64,000 nt of DNA, from assembly GCF_013140855.1 (NCBI RefSeq), contig NZ_JABBPG010000005.1, positions 248,001 through 312,000 on the forward strand, in the 5' to 3' direction. The notes beneath the pieces were generated by a model. It did not search any database. It was not told where the DNA came from and saw nothing but the letters and a program-made list of their open reading frames with translations. Shown one piece after another: positions 45,039-55,480 of the stretch. A program made the translations under genes and the position numbers. Numbering within the stretch: position 1 is the stretch's first letter; every line of letters starts with the position of its first letter. Origin of the DNA: Pseudoalteromonas caenipelagi (GTDB taxonomy: Bacteria > Pseudomonadota > Gammaproteobacteria > Enterobacterales > Alteromonadaceae).

Positions 45039-46976
45039 TTAACGATTCAAGCGATTTTCAATTAATTCATCGACTACGCTAGGATCAGCAAGCGTTGAAG
45101 TATCCCCTAATTGTTGGTATTCATTCGCTGCTATTTTGCGCAATATACGGCGCATGATCTTACCTGAGCGTGTTTTTGGCAACCCAGGTGACCATTGGAT
45201 CATATCAGGAGAGGCAATTGGGCTAAGCTCTTTACGGACCCAATTTCTCACATCTTTTGTCAGCTCTTCTGTTACCACCACCCCTTCGTTAGGCGTGATG
45301 TATACATAAATACCTTGGCCTTTAATATCGTGAGGGTAACCTACAACTGCAGCTTCAGCCACTGACTCGTGAGCAACAAGCGCACTTTCAATCTCTGCTG
45401 TGCCTAGTCGGTGCCCAGATACATTCAGTACGTCATCTACACGCCCAGTGATCCAATAGTAACCATCTTCATCGCGGCGACAACCATCCCCTGTAAAATA
45501 CACCCCAGGGTATGCCGAGAAGTAGGTTTGTTCAAAACGTTCATGATCGCCGTAAACGGTGCGAGCTTGTGACGGCCAGCTATCAAGAATAACCAGATTA
45601 CCCTCAGCAGCGTCTGCTAAAGCATTACCTTGTGCATCAAATAGCGCAGGAGCTATACCAAAGAAAGGTCGACTTGCAGAGCCTGGCTTCATGTCTGTAG
45701 CACCAGGCAGTGGCGTAATCATGATCCCACCTGTTTCTGTTTGCCACCATGTATCCACTATCGGACATGCGCCATTGCCTATCTTGTCGTAATACCAAGT
45801 CCAAGCTTCAGGGTTAATTGGCTCACCCACCGAGCCTAAAATACGTAAACTAGCGCGCTTAGATGTGGCAGTTGGCTCATCTCCTTTCGCCATCAATGCC
45901 CGAATAGCAGTTGGCGCAGTGTAAAGAATCGTTACATTATGTTTATCAACTATTTCTCCAATACGACCGGCACTTGGATAAGTTGGAATGCCTTCAAAAA
46001 TGACCTGTGTACAGCCATTGGCAAGTGGGCCATAAGCAATATAACTGTGGCCGGTGATCCAGCCTACATCGGCACTACACCAGTAAACATCATCTTCTTT
46101 TAGATCGAATACATACTCGTGTGTCATTGATGCATAGACCAAATACCCACCAGTGGTATGCACCACCCCTTTTGGTTGACCCGTTGACCCAGAGGTATAC
46201 AAAATAAATAATGGGTCTTCAGCATTCATCGCCGTTGGAGGGCACTTCGCCTCTACATCTGCGACTAACTCATGCCACCATACATCGTGGCTTTGCCACT
46301 CAACTTCACCGCCAGTTAAACGGTGCACCACCACATGCTCAATATCTACACCCGGTTGTGCTACCGCCTCATCTACATTCGCTTTAAGTGGTACGCAATT
46401 ACCACCACGTCGGCCTTCATCTGAAGTGATAACGACTTTAGCTCCAGAATCTTTTATTCGGTCCGCTATCGCTGAAGGTGAAAAACCACCAAATACCACA
46501 GAGTGAATGGCACCGATCCTTGCACAAGCTTGCATTGCATACACAGCTTGTGGCGTCATCGGCATATAAATAGCAACGCGATCGCCCTTTTGAACACCTA
46601 ATTTTTTCAAGCCGTTTGCTAGCTTTGCCACCTCATCATGTAAAGTCTGATAGGTAATGTGTTCACTATTTTCAGGGTTGTCTCCTTCCCAAATCAGCGC
46701 GACTTTGTTTGCTTTATCTTTTAGATGTCTATCAATACAGTTATATGAAGCGTTCAGTTGACCATCTTCAAACCATTTAATGCTGATATGACCTTTATCA
46801 AATGAGGTGTTTTTTACTTTTGAAAATGGCTTTGACCACTCTAGCCGTTGCCCATGTTCAGCCCAAAACCCTTGTGGGTCCTCAATTGACTGCTTGTATA
46901 GCGTGTTATATTTATCGTTATCAATGAGTGCGTGTTTCTTTATTGCTTCAGGAACAGGATAAATGCTCTGCGACAT
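45039..46976 (-). CDS. acs: Acetyl-CoA synthetase
   Basis: AMP-forming enzyme of 645 residues that activates acetate to acetyl-CoA. The AMP-binding motif is [19 protein letters not shown]. The WWQTETGG motif, [24 protein letters not shown] and the C-terminal [16 protein letters not shown], whose lysine is the known acetylation site of the family, are present. Start at 46976, 7 nt after GGAG. In E. coli acs sits beside yjcH-actP; here the same genes are grouped with the CrbSR regulators. An ACCTTAGTTGTA motif lies 76 bp upstream. Confidence 0.97.
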   Translation of the reverse strand: MSQSIYPVPEAIKKHALIDNDKYNTLYKQSIEDPQGFWAEHGQRLEWSKPFSKVKNTSFDKGHISIKWFEDGQLNASYNCIDRHLKDKANKVALIWEGDNPENSEHITYQTLHDEVAKLANGLKKLGVQKGDRVAIYMPMTPQAVYAMQACARIGAIHSVVFGGFSPSAIADRIKDSGAKVVITSDEGRRGGNCVPLKANVDEAVAQPGVDIEHVVVHRLTGGEVEWQSHDVWWHELVADVEAKCPPTAMNAEDPLFILYTSGSTGQPKGVVHTTGGYLVYASMTHEYVFDLKEDDVYWCSADVGWITGHSYIAYGPLANGCTQVIFEGIPTYPSAGRIGEIVDKHNVTILYTAPTAIRALMAKGDEPTATSKRASLRILGSVGEPINPEAWTWYYDKIGNGACPIVDTWWQTETGGIMITPLPGATDMKPGSASRPFFGIAPALFDAQGNALADAAEGNLVILDSWPSQARTVYGDHERFEQTYFSAYPGVYFTGDGCRRDEDGYYWITGRVDDVLNVSGHRLGTAEIESALVAHESVAEAAVVGYPHDIKGQGIYVYITPNEGVVVTEELTKDVRNWVRKELSPIASPDMIQWSPGLPKTRSGKIMRRILRKIAANEYQQLGDTSTLADPSVVDELIENRLNR

Positions 46977-47051
46977 AGTCATCTCCATTTTAATTTGTTT
47001 GCCTTTAGGCGTTACCCAAGCATCACTCAGGCAAAGCCATGAAAGTATTAG

Positions 47052-47063
47052 ACCTTAGTTGTA
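47052..47063 (-). promoter_or_regulatory. Candidate CrbR operator upstream of acs
   Basis: ACCTTAGTTGTA on the plus strand, 76 bp before the acs start. It matches the motif upstream of yjcH-actP except for one C-to-T change. Confidence 0.55.
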
Positions 47064-47235
47064 GAAGTAAATAACGCAGACCTTTCATATGAAATTATCT
47101 CAAGTCATCGGCATAGCTCAAGAAATACCTTTAATTGCACCAGATGAAAGTAAAATCGCTTAAATTTCAAAACACTAATTATCACTCTTTACTTTTTAGA
47201 ATACTTTATTCAAGTAACTGCGCGTAATATTTGCC

Positions 47236-47247
47236 ACCTTAGTCGTA
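47236..47247 (+). promoter_or_regulatory. Candidate CrbR operator upstream of the DcaP-type porin
   Basis: ACCTTAGTCGTA, identical to the yjcH-side copy, 109 bp before the porin start. Confidence 0.55.
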
Positions 47248-47355
47248 TAGACCAATAGGTAATTGAGTAATCCCCATCCTTCATCAAAAGTGAATACCGA
47301 CGCTTTTTATCAGACGACATCGCACATGATGAGTCGCTGCACAGGAAAAAAGATT

Positions 47356-48519
47356 ATGACAACATTCGGTTACACAACAAAAACGACAATTGCCGCAAGC
47401 ATTTTCAGCGTGCTATCAGCACCTTCATTCGCCGCTTCTATAGGTCAAACGGATATCAATTACGGTGGCTACGTTAAACTAGACGCCATTTGGAGTGATT
47501 TCTCTGATGGTACTTTAGGCAGTGGCAATATCGGCCGCGATTTTTACGTGCCTGGGACCACGCCGGTGTCAGCCACATCGTCTGAAGATGCGGTTTTTGA
47601 CATGCATGCGAGACAATCTCGATTTAATTTAGCGACAACAACCAAATTAGATGATGGCAGTGATATAAAAACCAAAATCGAGCTCGATTTTATCGTATCA
47701 ACAGGTGGTAATGAACGCGTCACTAACTCATATTCGCCAAGACTGAGGCAAGCTTACGTTAGTTACAAAGGTTGGACATTTGGTCAAGCTTGGTCAAACT
47801 TTCAAAATGTCTCAGCGCTACCTGAAACACTAGACTTTGTTGGTGCGGCTGAGGGTACGGTGTTCGTGCGCCAAGCAATGGTTAAATACAATGTGGGTAA
47901 TTGGTCGTTCTCAGCAGAAAACCCAGAAAGTACAGTAACGACCGCTGATAGCGCAAGAGTCGTTACTGATGATACGAGCATGCCAGATTTTACAGCGCGT
48001 TATACCTACAATGCCGATTGGGGACACTTGGTTGTCGCCGCCCTCGCTCGTCAACTAACTTACAAATTGGGGGCAGCAGATGAAACTGAAACATCTATGG
48101 GGATCAGTGCTTCGGGACGTATCAACTTTGGGAAAAATAATCTGAAGTTTATGCTCACGCAGGGTCAAGGATTAGGTCGTTATGTAGGCTTAAATGTAGC
48201 AAATGGTGCTGTGTATGATGGAAACAAATTACATGCTATTGACTCTACATCTGGCTTTATCAGTTATCAATACCATTGGAATGATACATTGCGCTCGACT
48301 TTCTTGTATTCGTTTTTTTCGGCTGATAACGATGAAAACCTACTTGCCATTTCAGGTAACCCCACTAAATCAAGCCAGAGCTTCAGTGCCAACTTACTCT
48401 ATTCACCGGTTAAAAAACTGACCTTTGGTGTGGAGTATAAGGTCGCCACGCGAGATACTGAAGCCAGCCTTGATGGCGATCTGAACCGCTTGCAATTATC
48501 AGCTAAGTACGTTTTCTAA
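47356..48519 (+). CDS. DcaP-type outer-membrane porin
   Basis: A 387-residue beta-barrel protein. A signal peptide (about 1-26, ending PSFAASIG) is followed by INYGGYVKLDAIWSDFSDG, MHARQSRFNLAT and QAYVSYKGWTFGQAWSNFQN, the pattern of the DcaP-like trimeric porins that take up dicarboxylates and other organic acids. It ends in LSAKYVF with a terminal Phe. I start at 47356, with AGGA 9 nt upstream and the signal peptide directly after; the open frame upstream (to 47263) lacks a signal. Divergence from acs and the shared motif suggest induction with acetate or acid metabolism (inference). Confidence 0.87.
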   Translation: MTTFGYTTKTTIAASIFSVLSAPSFAASIGQTDINYGGYVKLDAIWSDFSDGTLGSGNIGRDFYVPGTTPVSATSSEDAVFDMHARQSRFNLATTTKLDDGSDIKTKIELDFIVSTGGNERVTNSYSPRLRQAYVSYKGWTFGQAWSNFQNVSALPETLDFVGAAEGTVFVRQAMVKYNVGNWSFSAENPESTVTTADSARVVTDDTSMPDFTARYTYNADWGHLVVAALARQLTYKLGAADETETSMGISASGRINFGKNNLKFMLTQGQGLGRYVGLNVANGAVYDGNKLHAIDSTSGFISYQYHWNDTLRSTFLYSFFSADNDENLLAISGNPTKSSQSFSANLLYSPVKKLTFGVEYKVATRDTEASLDGDLNRLQLSAKYVF

Positions 48520-48546
48520 TCACCAACGTATACACCATCCATAAAA

Positions 48547-48567
48547 AAGCCCAGCTATGCTGGGCTT
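48547..48567. terminator. Terminator between the porin gene and recA
   Basis: Stem AAGCCCAGC, loop TAT, complement GCTGGGCTT. On the minus strand it continues TTTTAT, giving a good recA terminator 21 bp after its stop. In the plus direction it continues CTTACG, so it is weaker for the porin gene. Confidence 0.88.
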
Positions 48568-48587
48568 CTTACGCTTAATTAGAGTTT

Positions 48588-49637
48588 TTACAATTCAACA
48601 TCCGTTGCAGCTAAAGCAGGCTCTTCACCTTCTTCAGGTGTTATTGTTGCTTGCAACAATAACATCTCACGCAATTTACCTTCTATCTCGTTAGAGATTT
48701 CAGGGTTTTCTTTTAGGAATTTGATTGAGTTAGACTTACCCTGACCTACCTTATTGCCATTATAGCTATACCAAGCACCCGATTTTTCAACCAGTTTATG
48801 CTTAACACCTAAGTCTATTAATTCACCATGCTTAGAAATACCTTCACCATACATGATGATAAATTCAGCTTGTTTAAACGGAGGAGCAACCTTGTTTTTT
48901 ACAATTTTTACTCGGGTTTCGTTACCCACAACTTCATCGCCTTCTTTCACCGAACCGATACGACGAATATCAATACGTACAGATGCATAGAATTTAAGCG
49001 CGTTACCACCTGTTGTGGTTTCTGGGTTACCAAACATCACACCTATTTTCATACGAATTTGGTTGATGAAAATACATAGCGTATTTGAGCGTTTGATATT
49101 AGCAGTAAGTTTACGAAGAGCTTGTGACATTAGACGCGCTTGCAAACCAACGTGCGTATCACCCATATCACCTTCAATTTCTGCTTTCGGTGTCAGTGCC
49201 GCAACCGAGTCAACAATCACCACATCGACAGCACCAGAACGAACCAACATGTCACAAATCTCTAGCGCTTGCTCACCTGTATCAGGTTGAGACACTAAAA
49301 GATCATCAACATTTACACCTAGCTTTTCCGCATAAACTGGATCTAAAGCATGTTCAGCATCAACGAAGGCACATGTTTTACCTTGTTTTTGTGCTTCAGC
49401 GATAACTTGTAGCGTTAACGTAGTTTTACCAGAAGACTCAGGTCCGTAAATTTCAACAACACGGCCCGTAGGTAAACCACCAATACCCAACGCAATATCA
49501 ATACCTAGTGAGCCAGTAGAGATTGATTCAATATCTAGAGCTCGGCTATCGCCTAGCTTCATAATTGAGCCTTTACCAAACTGACGTTCAATTTGTGACA
49601 ATGCAGCGTCGAGCGCTTTTTGTTTGTTATCGTTCAT
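48588..49637 (-). CDS. recA: Recombinase RecA
   Basis: DNA strand-exchange and LexA co-protease protein of 349 residues. Walker A is GPESSGKT. The Walker B region [18 protein letters not shown], the L1 loop [14 protein letters not shown] and the L2 region [24 protein letters not shown] are intact. The C-terminal tail is acidic (PEEGEEP). Start at 49637 (MNDNKQ), with GGAGAAG just upstream; a further in-frame ATG lies 4 codons earlier. A LexA box lies 36-51 bp upstream, so it is SOS-controlled. recX does not follow; the DcaP-type porin gene converges instead. Confidence 0.98.
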   Translation of the reverse strand: MNDNKQKALDAALSQIERQFGKGSIMKLGDSRALDIESISTGSLGIDIALGIGGLPTGRVVEIYGPESSGKTTLTLQVIAEAQKQGKTCAFVDAEHALDPVYAEKLGVNVDDLLVSQPDTGEQALEICDMLVRSGAVDVVIVDSVAALTPKAEIEGDMGDTHVGLQARLMSQALRKLTANIKRSNTLCIFINQIRMKIGVMFGNPETTTGGNALKFYASVRIDIRRIGSVKEGDEVVGNETRVKIVKNKVAPPFKQAEFIIMYGEGISKHGELIDLGVKHKLVEKSGAWYSYNGNKVGQGKSNSIKFLKENPEISNEIEGKLREMLLLQATITPEEGEEPALAATDVEL

Positions 49638-49672
49638 TTGCTTCTCCAATTTAGCGTAATGGGCTCAGTATA

Positions 49673-49688
49673 CTGTATAGAATCACAG
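49673..49688 (-). promoter_or_regulatory. LexA box of recA
   Basis: On the minus strand CTGTGATTCTATACAG, a CTGT-N8-ACAG SOS box, 36-51 bp before the recA start and just outside the pncC stop. Confidence 0.9.
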
Positions 49689-49702
49689 TATCAAGTACAT
49701 TT

Positions 49703-50194
49703 TTAGCCTTGAATGTGAGAAACTATATTTTTTAAAGCAAAAGCAATAGCTTGCGTTCTAACATAACTACGCTCTCCGGGAAAAACTTGCTCATAACTGC
49801 TCACATTTCCCTGTATATTAATGGCAAACCATACCAAGCCAACAGGCTTATCATCTGAACCTCCACCAGGCCCTGCAATGCCAGATACCGCAACAGCAAT
49901 ATCAGCATTTGCCGCTTGCGCTGCGCCTGTAGCCATCTCGACAACAGTTTGCTCACTTACAGCCCCATAACTATTCAAAGTTTGTGCACTGACCCCTAAT
50001 AAAGCCTGTTTAGCCTCATTGCTGTATGTAACAAAACATCTATCAACATAATTCGAGCTTCCAGGTGTATCTGTTAGCGCATAACTTATTCCACCACCAG
50101 TACATGACTCAGCGGTAGTGATCGTCAAACGTTTATCCGTTAAAATAGCGCCCAATTGTGCAGCCAGAGTCTTAATCTCTTGGTTTAGCTCCAT
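49703..50194 (-). CDS. pncC: Nicotinamide-nucleotide amidase (CinA C-terminal family)
   Basis: Enzyme of 163 residues that deamidates NMN to nicotinate mononucleotide, recycling NAD. Family motifs are [22 protein letters not shown] and [22 protein letters not shown]. It has only the CinA C-terminal domain, as in E. coli PncC. Start at 50194 (MELNQEI), with AAGAGG about 7 nt upstream; the frame is open further back into mutS. It is upstream of recA on the same strand and divergent from mutS with only 22 bp between the two start codons. Confidence 0.94.
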   Translation of the reverse strand: MELNQEIKTLAAQLGAILTDKRLTITTAESCTGGGISYALTDTPGSSNYVDRCFVTYSNEAKQALLGVSAQTLNSYGAVSEQTVVEMATGAAQAANADIAVAVSGIAGPGGGSDDKPVGLVWFAINIQGNVSSYEQVFPGERSYVRTQAIAFALKNIVSHIQG

Positions 50195-50216
50195 ATTCAA
50201 CCTCTTAGGTAGATGC

Positions 50217-52796
50217 ATGTCGATAGATTTATATTCTGAACATACTATAAAACAACAAACCCCCATGATGCAGCAATATCTTAGGATCAAAGCCGAGCAT
50301 CAAGATATTTTATTGTTCTATCGCATGGGAGATTTTTACGAGTTGTTCTTTGACGACGCCGTCCGTGCAGCTCAGTTACTCGATATTTCGCAAACTCATC
50401 GTGGTAAAGCGTCAGGGGCCCCAATTCCTATGGCGGGGGTGCCTTATCATGCAGTGGAAAACTACCTTGCACGTTTAGTGCAAATGGGTGAGTCCGTCGC
50501 CATTTGTGAGCAGGTGGGCGATCCTGCCACCAGCAAGGGGCCTGTTGAGCGTAAAGTTGTCAGAATTGTCACCCCAGGAACAGTCACTGATGAAGCGCTA
50601 CTGCAAGAGCGTCAAGACAACTTATTGGCGGCATTGTGGCAAGACAAACAGCAGCAATACGGAGTAGCTTACCTTGATATCAACTCAGGACAATTCTGTA
50701 TTGTTGAACTAAAAACCGATGAGGCACTAAGTTCAACGCTGCAACGTTTACAACCAGCTGAATTACTTTATCCTGAGTCATTTAAAAATCTACACCTCAT
50801 TGAACAATTTAAGGGCGCGCGCCGCCGCCCTGATTGGGAATTTGATCTTGATACCGCGAAGCACTTACTTTGCCAGCAGTTTGCAACAAAAGACTTAGTT
50901 GGTTTTGGTGTAGAACAAGCAACCACCGCATTAGTCGCTGCAGGCTGTGTAATGCAGTATGTAAAGGATACCCAACGTACCGCTTTACCACATATACGCG
51001 CTATCACTTTAGAAAAGAATGAACATGCCGTGATCTTAGATGCGGCTACGCGCAAAAACTTAGAACTTACCGTTAATCTCTCAGGCAGCATTGATAATAC
51101 TTTAGCGCAGATTTTAGATAAAACAGCCACGCCGATGGGCTCTCGGTTACTTAAACGTCGCATTCACACCCCTATTCGCAATCGCAATGAACTCAATGCC
51201 AGACTCAATGCTATTTCGAGTTTGCTAGAAACCCAGCTTTGTCTAGATACCTATGACGCGCTAAAACAAATTGGTGATATTGAGCGTGTGGTAGCAAGAC
51301 TGGCGCTGTGTAATGCAAGACCAAGAGACTTAACCCGTTTGCGCTGTGCGTTACAGGCTCTCGCTCCATTGCATGAGCTTTTGGCCGAAAGCGGTGACGC
51401 ACGTATTAAGCAAATTTGTGCCCAATCTCCCACTTTGCCAAAACTCCAAGACTTGCTCGAACGTGCCATTATCGACAATCCACCTATTTTGATCCGCGAT
51501 GGCGGAGTAATTGCCACAGGCTACAACGCAGAGTTAGACCAGTGGCGTGCTCTGAGTCAAGGTGCCACGGATATATTGGAAAAACTCGAAGCCAGAGAGC
51601 GCGAACGTACAGGCATCAGTACATTAAAAATTGGCTACAACAAAGTTCATGGTTTTTACATTGAAATTAGCCGCGCCAATTCACATCTAGTGCCTGTAGA
51701 TTATATTCGCCGTCAAACGCTTAAAAATAACGAGCGCTACATTATTCCAGAACTTAAAGAGCATGAAGATAAAGTGCTTGGCAGTCAGAGCAAAGCATTG
51801 GCGCTTGAAAAACAGCTATATGAACAACTGTTTGAATTTATTGCTCCTTACTTAGAGCAGTTACAGTTGATGGCCGCGGCGTTAGCCGATCTAGATGTAC
51901 TTAATACCTTAGCTGAGCGTGCCCAAACCCTTGACTATTGTAAGCCCACCTTAAGCGATAACGATGAAATAAACATCGATGCTGGACGACACCCTGTTGT
52001 AGAGCAAGTTAGTAAAGAGCCGTTTATCGCCAATCCGGTTTACCTCAATAATGATCGAAAAATGCTGATCATTACTGGGCCAAACATGGGCGGTAAATCT
52101 ACCTATATGCGTCAAACTGCACTGATCGTACTTATGGCACATATTGGTAGTTATGTACCAGCAAGCGCCGCAAATATCGGTAACGTAGACCGTATATTTA
52201 CACGTATTGGTGCTAGCGATGATCTTGCCTCTGGCCGCTCAACATTTATGGTGGAAATGACTGAAACCGCAACAATTTTGAACAATGCAACCAAGCAATC
52301 TCTGGTGCTAATGGATGAAATTGGTCGTGGCACAAGTACATACGATGGCTTGTCTTTGGCATACGCCACTGCAGACTACCTCGCCCGACAGCTGGAAGCT
52401 AAAACACTTTTTGCAACACACTACTTTGAGTTAACGGAACTTGCTGAACAACAGTCTGGTTTAGTGAATGTGCATTTAGATGCGGTAGAACATAACGATA
52501 CCATAGCCTTTAAACATACCGTAATGGAAGGGGCTGCAAGTAAAAGCTTTGGCTTACAGGTTGCGGGTCTTGCTGGAGTACCAAAACCAGTGTTACAGCT
52601 TGCCAAGCAAAAGCTGCTACAGTTAGAAAATCATCAAAGTGTCGTAGAGCCTGTTACGCCAGCTCAACACGCTTTACCCTTGGTAGAGCTTGAACTATCT
52701 GCCGTTGAAAAAACATTACAAGCGATAGACCCCGATGAGCTAAGCCCTAGAGAAGCACATGCATTACTATACAAATTAAAACAGCAGCTGAGCTAG
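50217..52796 (+). CDS. mutS: DNA mismatch repair protein MutS
   Basis: Mismatch-recognition ATPase of 859 residues. The mismatch-binding domain has [17 protein letters not shown], containing the Phe-x-Glu motif (F-Y-E). Connector and lever domains follow, then the ABC-type ATPase with Walker [19 protein letters not shown], Walker [17 protein letters not shown] and THYFELTEL. The C-terminal tail ([21 protein letters not shown]) is the tetramerisation segment. Start at 50217, giving the normal length and the N-terminal TPMMQQYL alignment; the frame stays open upstream across pncC. Confidence 0.97.
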   Translation: MSIDLYSEHTIKQQTPMMQQYLRIKAEHQDILLFYRMGDFYELFFDDAVRAAQLLDISQTHRGKASGAPIPMAGVPYHAVENYLARLVQMGESVAICEQVGDPATSKGPVERKVVRIVTPGTVTDEALLQERQDNLLAALWQDKQQQYGVAYLDINSGQFCIVELKTDEALSSTLQRLQPAELLYPESFKNLHLIEQFKGARRRPDWEFDLDTAKHLLCQQFATKDLVGFGVEQATTALVAAGCVMQYVKDTQRTALPHIRAITLEKNEHAVILDAATRKNLELTVNLSGSIDNTLAQILDKTATPMGSRLLKRRIHTPIRNRNELNARLNAISSLLETQLCLDTYDALKQIGDIERVVARLALCNARPRDLTRLRCALQALAPLHELLAESGDARIKQICAQSPTLPKLQDLLERAIIDNPPILIRDGGVIATGYNAELDQWRALSQGATDILEKLEARERERTGISTLKIGYNKVHGFYIEISRANSHLVPVDYIRRQTLKNNERYIIPELKEHEDKVLGSQSKALALEKQLYEQLFEFIAPYLEQLQLMAAALADLDVLNTLAERAQTLDYCKPTLSDNDEINIDAGRHPVVEQVSKEPFIANPVYLNNDRKMLIITGPNMGGKSTYMRQTALIVLMAHIGSYVPASAANIGNVDRIFTRIGASDDLASGRSTFMVEMTETATILNNATKQSLVLMDEIGRGTSTYDGLSLAYATADYLARQLEAKTLFATHYFELTELAEQQSGLVNVHLDAVEHNDTIAFKHTVMEGAASKSFGLQVAGLAGVPKPVLQLAKQKLLQLENHQSVVEPVTPAQHALPLVELELSAVEKTLQAIDPDELSPREAHALLYKLKQQLS

Positions 52797-52812
52797 TTTC
52801 CTCAGAGCACAA

Positions 52813-52840
52813 AAAAACCACCTTAAGATAGGTGGTTTTT
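52813..52840. terminator. Bidirectional terminator between mutS and rpoS
   Basis: An 11-bp stem, AAAAACCACCT with loop TAAGAT and complement AGGTGGTTTTT, between convergent genes, with T-runs on both strands. Confidence 0.92.
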
Positions 52841-52866
52841 ATTAACTTATAACGCTCGGTGAGCAC

Positions 52867-53850
52867 TTAAAGCTGTTCAAATAAACTGTCTGTACTTAAA
52901 CCTTCATGCTGCAAAATATCTTTTAACCGTCTTAAAGCTTCCACTTGAATTTGACGCACTCGCTCACGCGTTAAGCCAATCTCTCTGCCTACATCTTCAA
53001 GTGTTGAGGGCTCATAGCCTAACAAACCAAACCGTCTTGCAAGCACTTCTCGTTGCTTAGGATTCAACTCTCCGAGCCAATCAACAATATGGTTATTGAT
53101 GTCATTACTTTGCACTTCACTTTCAGGACCATGGCCTTTCTCATCAGCAATAATGTCCAACAATGCTTTGTCGTTATCTCCTCCTATGGGAGTGTCTACT
53201 GAAGTTATTTTTTCATTTAAGCGTAGCATCTTAGTCACATCTTCAACCGGGCGGTCTAAACACTCTGCGATCTCTTCTGCTGTTGGTTCGTGATCTAACT
53301 TTTGGGTTAGCTCTCTTGCCGTACGTAAATAAACGTTTAACTCTTTCACTACGTGGATCGGTAGGCGAATAGTCCGAGTCTGATTCATGATCGCTCGTTC
53401 TATCGTTTGGCGGATCCACCAAGTTGCGTAAGTTGAAAATCGAAAGCCTCGTTCAGGATCAAATTTTTCAACGGCTCGGATCAAGCCTAAATTGCCTTCT
53501 TCAATCAAGTCCAATAATGCTAGGCCACGATTGTTATAGCGACGGGAAATTTTTACCACCAAGCGTAAATTACTTTCAATCATACGCTTGCGTGATGCTT
53601 CACAACCTTTAAGCGCTTTTCGAGCAAAATACACCTCCTCTTCAGCACTGAGTAAAGGCGAAAAGCCTATCTCGCCTAGATACAATTGTGTTGCATCTAG
53701 ATTTTTTACATTCTCATCTTTGGCGAAGATGTCGTCATCGTCGTCAATTTCTTCCAATAGTTCGGCTTTTGAGCTATTTACATCTAGCTCGTCGAGCTTA
53801 TCTTCAAAATCGTCCGTTTTTTTGGTTTTAACATTTGCAGTTTGAGCCAT
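52867..53850 (-). CDS. rpoS: RNA polymerase sigma factor RpoS
   Basis: Stationary-phase and general-stress sigma factor of 327 residues. Region 1.2 ([21 protein letters not shown]), region 2 ([55 protein letters not shown]), region 3 and region 4 ([38 protein letters not shown]) are complete. Start at 53850: GGAGG lies 6 nt upstream, while the in-frame ATG at 53856 directly abuts it. The N-terminus is longer and more acidic (EEIDDDDD) than in enterics. It is downstream of nlpD, inside which the main rpoS promoter lies in E. coli. Confidence 0.97.
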   Translation of the reverse strand: MAQTANVKTKKTDDFEDKLDELDVNSSKAELLEEIDDDDDIFAKDENVKNLDATQLYLGEIGFSPLLSAEEEVYFARKALKGCEASRKRMIESNLRLVVKISRRYNNRGLALLDLIEEGNLGLIRAVEKFDPERGFRFSTYATWWIRQTIERAIMNQTRTIRLPIHVVKELNVYLRTARELTQKLDHEPTAEEIAECLDRPVEDVTKMLRLNEKITSVDTPIGGDNDKALLDIIADEKGHGPESEVQSNDINNHIVDWLGELNPKQREVLARRFGLLGYEPSTLEDVGREIGLTRERVRQIQVEALRRLKDILQHEGLSTDSLFEQL

Positions 53851-53907
53851 ACGCATCCTCCCAAGTGAATGAATAGTGACGTTATGCGTAACTAAACCTT
53901 GACGTCA

Positions 53908-54735
53908 CTACTTACTTGGCAAATATTTAACCGGATTAACAGCTTGTCCCCTAAAACGAATCTCAAACCTCAATGCAGTTTTAGAAGCATCTGTACTACC
54001 CATTTCGGCAATTTTTTGCCCAACTTTAACTTTTTGCTGCTCAGTGACCTGTAACTTCGAATTATGCGCATATGCACTAAGGTAATCATCATTGTGTTTT
54101 AAAATAATTAAATTACCATAACCACGTAGTGCGTTACCTGCATATACCACTATGCCATCGGCAGCAGCCTTTACAGGTGCGCCTTCCACATTCGCGATTT
54201 GAAGCCCTTTATAGCCATTTTCTTTGCTTGAAAAGTGCTTTGTCACCTTACCAACGGCAGGCCAATGCCAACGTACCTTATTAGAAAACAAAGCCTTAGA
54301 TGCGTTGTCATTTTTACTGCTATGTTTTTGAACATACTCTCGTTGTTTTGGCTGATCAAGTTCTTTTTTAGCAATTTTGTTATTTTTTTGTTTATTAGAA
54401 CTGGACTTATTCCGCTTTACTGTGTATTTTTTGCGCCTTTTATTTTTATTTTGTGGACGGTCTATGTGGATAACTTGGCCAGGATAAATCACGTAAGGGG
54501 GCTTAATACCATTTATCTGCGCGATTGTTCTCACATCTTTATTTGCACTGAAAGCAATGGCAAATAAGGTGTCACCCTTTTGCACGCGATAACGATTATT
54601 TTCAATATGAATTTTTTGTGATGAACTGGACTTACCTGTGCTTAAACTTGTTACAGGTGCAGGTGTATTACGACTACTACAACCACTTAATAACATACAA
54701 GCAGTTGTCATTATCAACAGGTATGTCTTAAGCAT
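53908..54735 (-). CDS. nlpD: Lipoprotein NlpD, amidase activator
   Basis: Outer-membrane lipoprotein of 275 residues with lipobox LLSGC (Cys19), a LysM domain (about 48-92, YRVQKGDTLFAIAFSANKDVRTIAQINGI), a Lys/Asn-rich linker, and a C-terminal LytM/M23 domain (about 160-275). The LytM metal ligands are degenerate (NGYKGLQIA in place of H-x3-D; LRFEIR in place of LHFE). It should therefore activate AmiC rather than cleave peptidoglycan, as in E. coli. It lies between pcm and rpoS in conserved order. Confidence 0.93.
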   Translation of the reverse strand: MLKTYLLIMTTACMLLSGCSSRNTPAPVTSLSTGKSSSSQKIHIENNRYRVQKGDTLFAIAFSANKDVRTIAQINGIKPPYVIYPGQVIHIDRPQNKNKRRKKYTVKRNKSSSNKQKNNKIAKKELDQPKQREYVQKHSSKNDNASKALFSNKVRWHWPAVGKVTKHFSSKENGYKGLQIANVEGAPVKAAADGIVVYAGNALRGYGNLIILKHNDDYLSAYAHNSKLQVTEQQKVKVGQKIAEMGSTDASKTALRFEIRFRGQAVNPVKYLPSK

Positions 54736-54836
54736 CGTTCACCCTTTGAGCGTTATAATTATTATGTTTTTACAATTGACGATTACATAACACTCAGTGC
54801 TATTAGGCGCGCTTTGTAACTAACGCAAACGTCAGA

Positions 54837-55475
54837 TTAAATAATATCACCCGCAACTAAAGGTACAAAGCGTACAGGGGCTAAACGGTGCTCTATAAAT
54901 TGCTCACCTTTGCGAACAAACAAAGTCAATTGCTGTGTTTGCTCACCTAAAGGTACAATGAGAGCACCATCATCTTCAAGTTGTTCAAGCAACTGTTGAG
55001 GCACCTCTTTGGCAGCCGCTGTAACAATGATGCCAGCAAAAGGACCTTTTGATTGCCAACCTTGCCAACCGTCACCATGCTTCATTGTCACATTATACAA
55101 ATCAAGCAAATGTAATCGACGCTTAGCTTGCCATTGCAATGCCTTAATGCGCTCGACACTACAAACCTCTTCAAACAATTGAGCTAGGATCGCAGTTTGA
55201 TAACCTGAGCCGGTACCAATTTCTAACACTCTTCCCGTAACCCCAACCTGAAGTAATACTTCTGTCATTTTAGCGACGATGTAAGGCTGCGAAATTGTCT
55301 GTCCTTGGCCTATAGGCAATGCGGTGTTTTCATATGATTTGTGTTTTAGTACATCATCAACAAACATATGTCTGGGCGTTTGTTCTATCACCTTTAAAAC
55401 ATGTGCGTCTGCTACGCCTTGTTCTTTGAGCAACTGAGTTAAAGCGCTGGCACTGCGTTTGTAACTATTTAGCAC
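54837..55475 (-). CDS. pcm: Protein-L-isoaspartate O-methyltransferase
   Basis: Repair enzyme of 212 residues that methylates isoaspartyl residues using SAM. Landmarks are [36 protein letters not shown], the SAM-binding [16 protein letters not shown], and the post-motifs [12 protein letters not shown] and [14 protein letters not shown]. It starts at GTG (MLNSYKR) with GAGG about 10 nt upstream, 5 bp after the surE stop. It belongs to the surE-pcm-nlpD-rpoS stress cluster. Confidence 0.95.
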   Translation of the reverse strand: MLNSYKRSASALTQLLKEQGVADAHVLKVIEQTPRHMFVDDVLKHKSYENTALPIGQGQTISQPYIVAKMTEVLLQVGVTGRVLEIGTGSGYQTAILAQLFEEVCSVERIKALQWQAKRRLHLLDLYNVTMKHGDGWQGWQSKGPFAGIIVTAAAKEVPQQLLEQLEDDGALIVPLGEQTQQLTLFVRKGEQFIEHRLAPVRFVPLVAGDII

Positions 55476-55480
55476 GGTTA

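Larger units (their letters stand above)
46977..47355. other. Divergent promoter region between acs and the DcaP-type porin (379 bp)
   Basis: Noncoding. It carries two copies of the ACCTTAGT(C/T)GTA motif, one near each gene (47052-47063 and 47236-47247), 184 bp apart. On the minus strand the acs-side copy runs into TCTAATACT, a possible -10 element. Nothing else is clear. Confidence 0.65.

Noticed and set aside
47263..47355. Upstream extension of the DcaP-type porin
   Set aside because: The extra 31 residues would bury the signal peptide; the ATG at 47356 has a ribosome-binding site and starts directly with the signal sequence.
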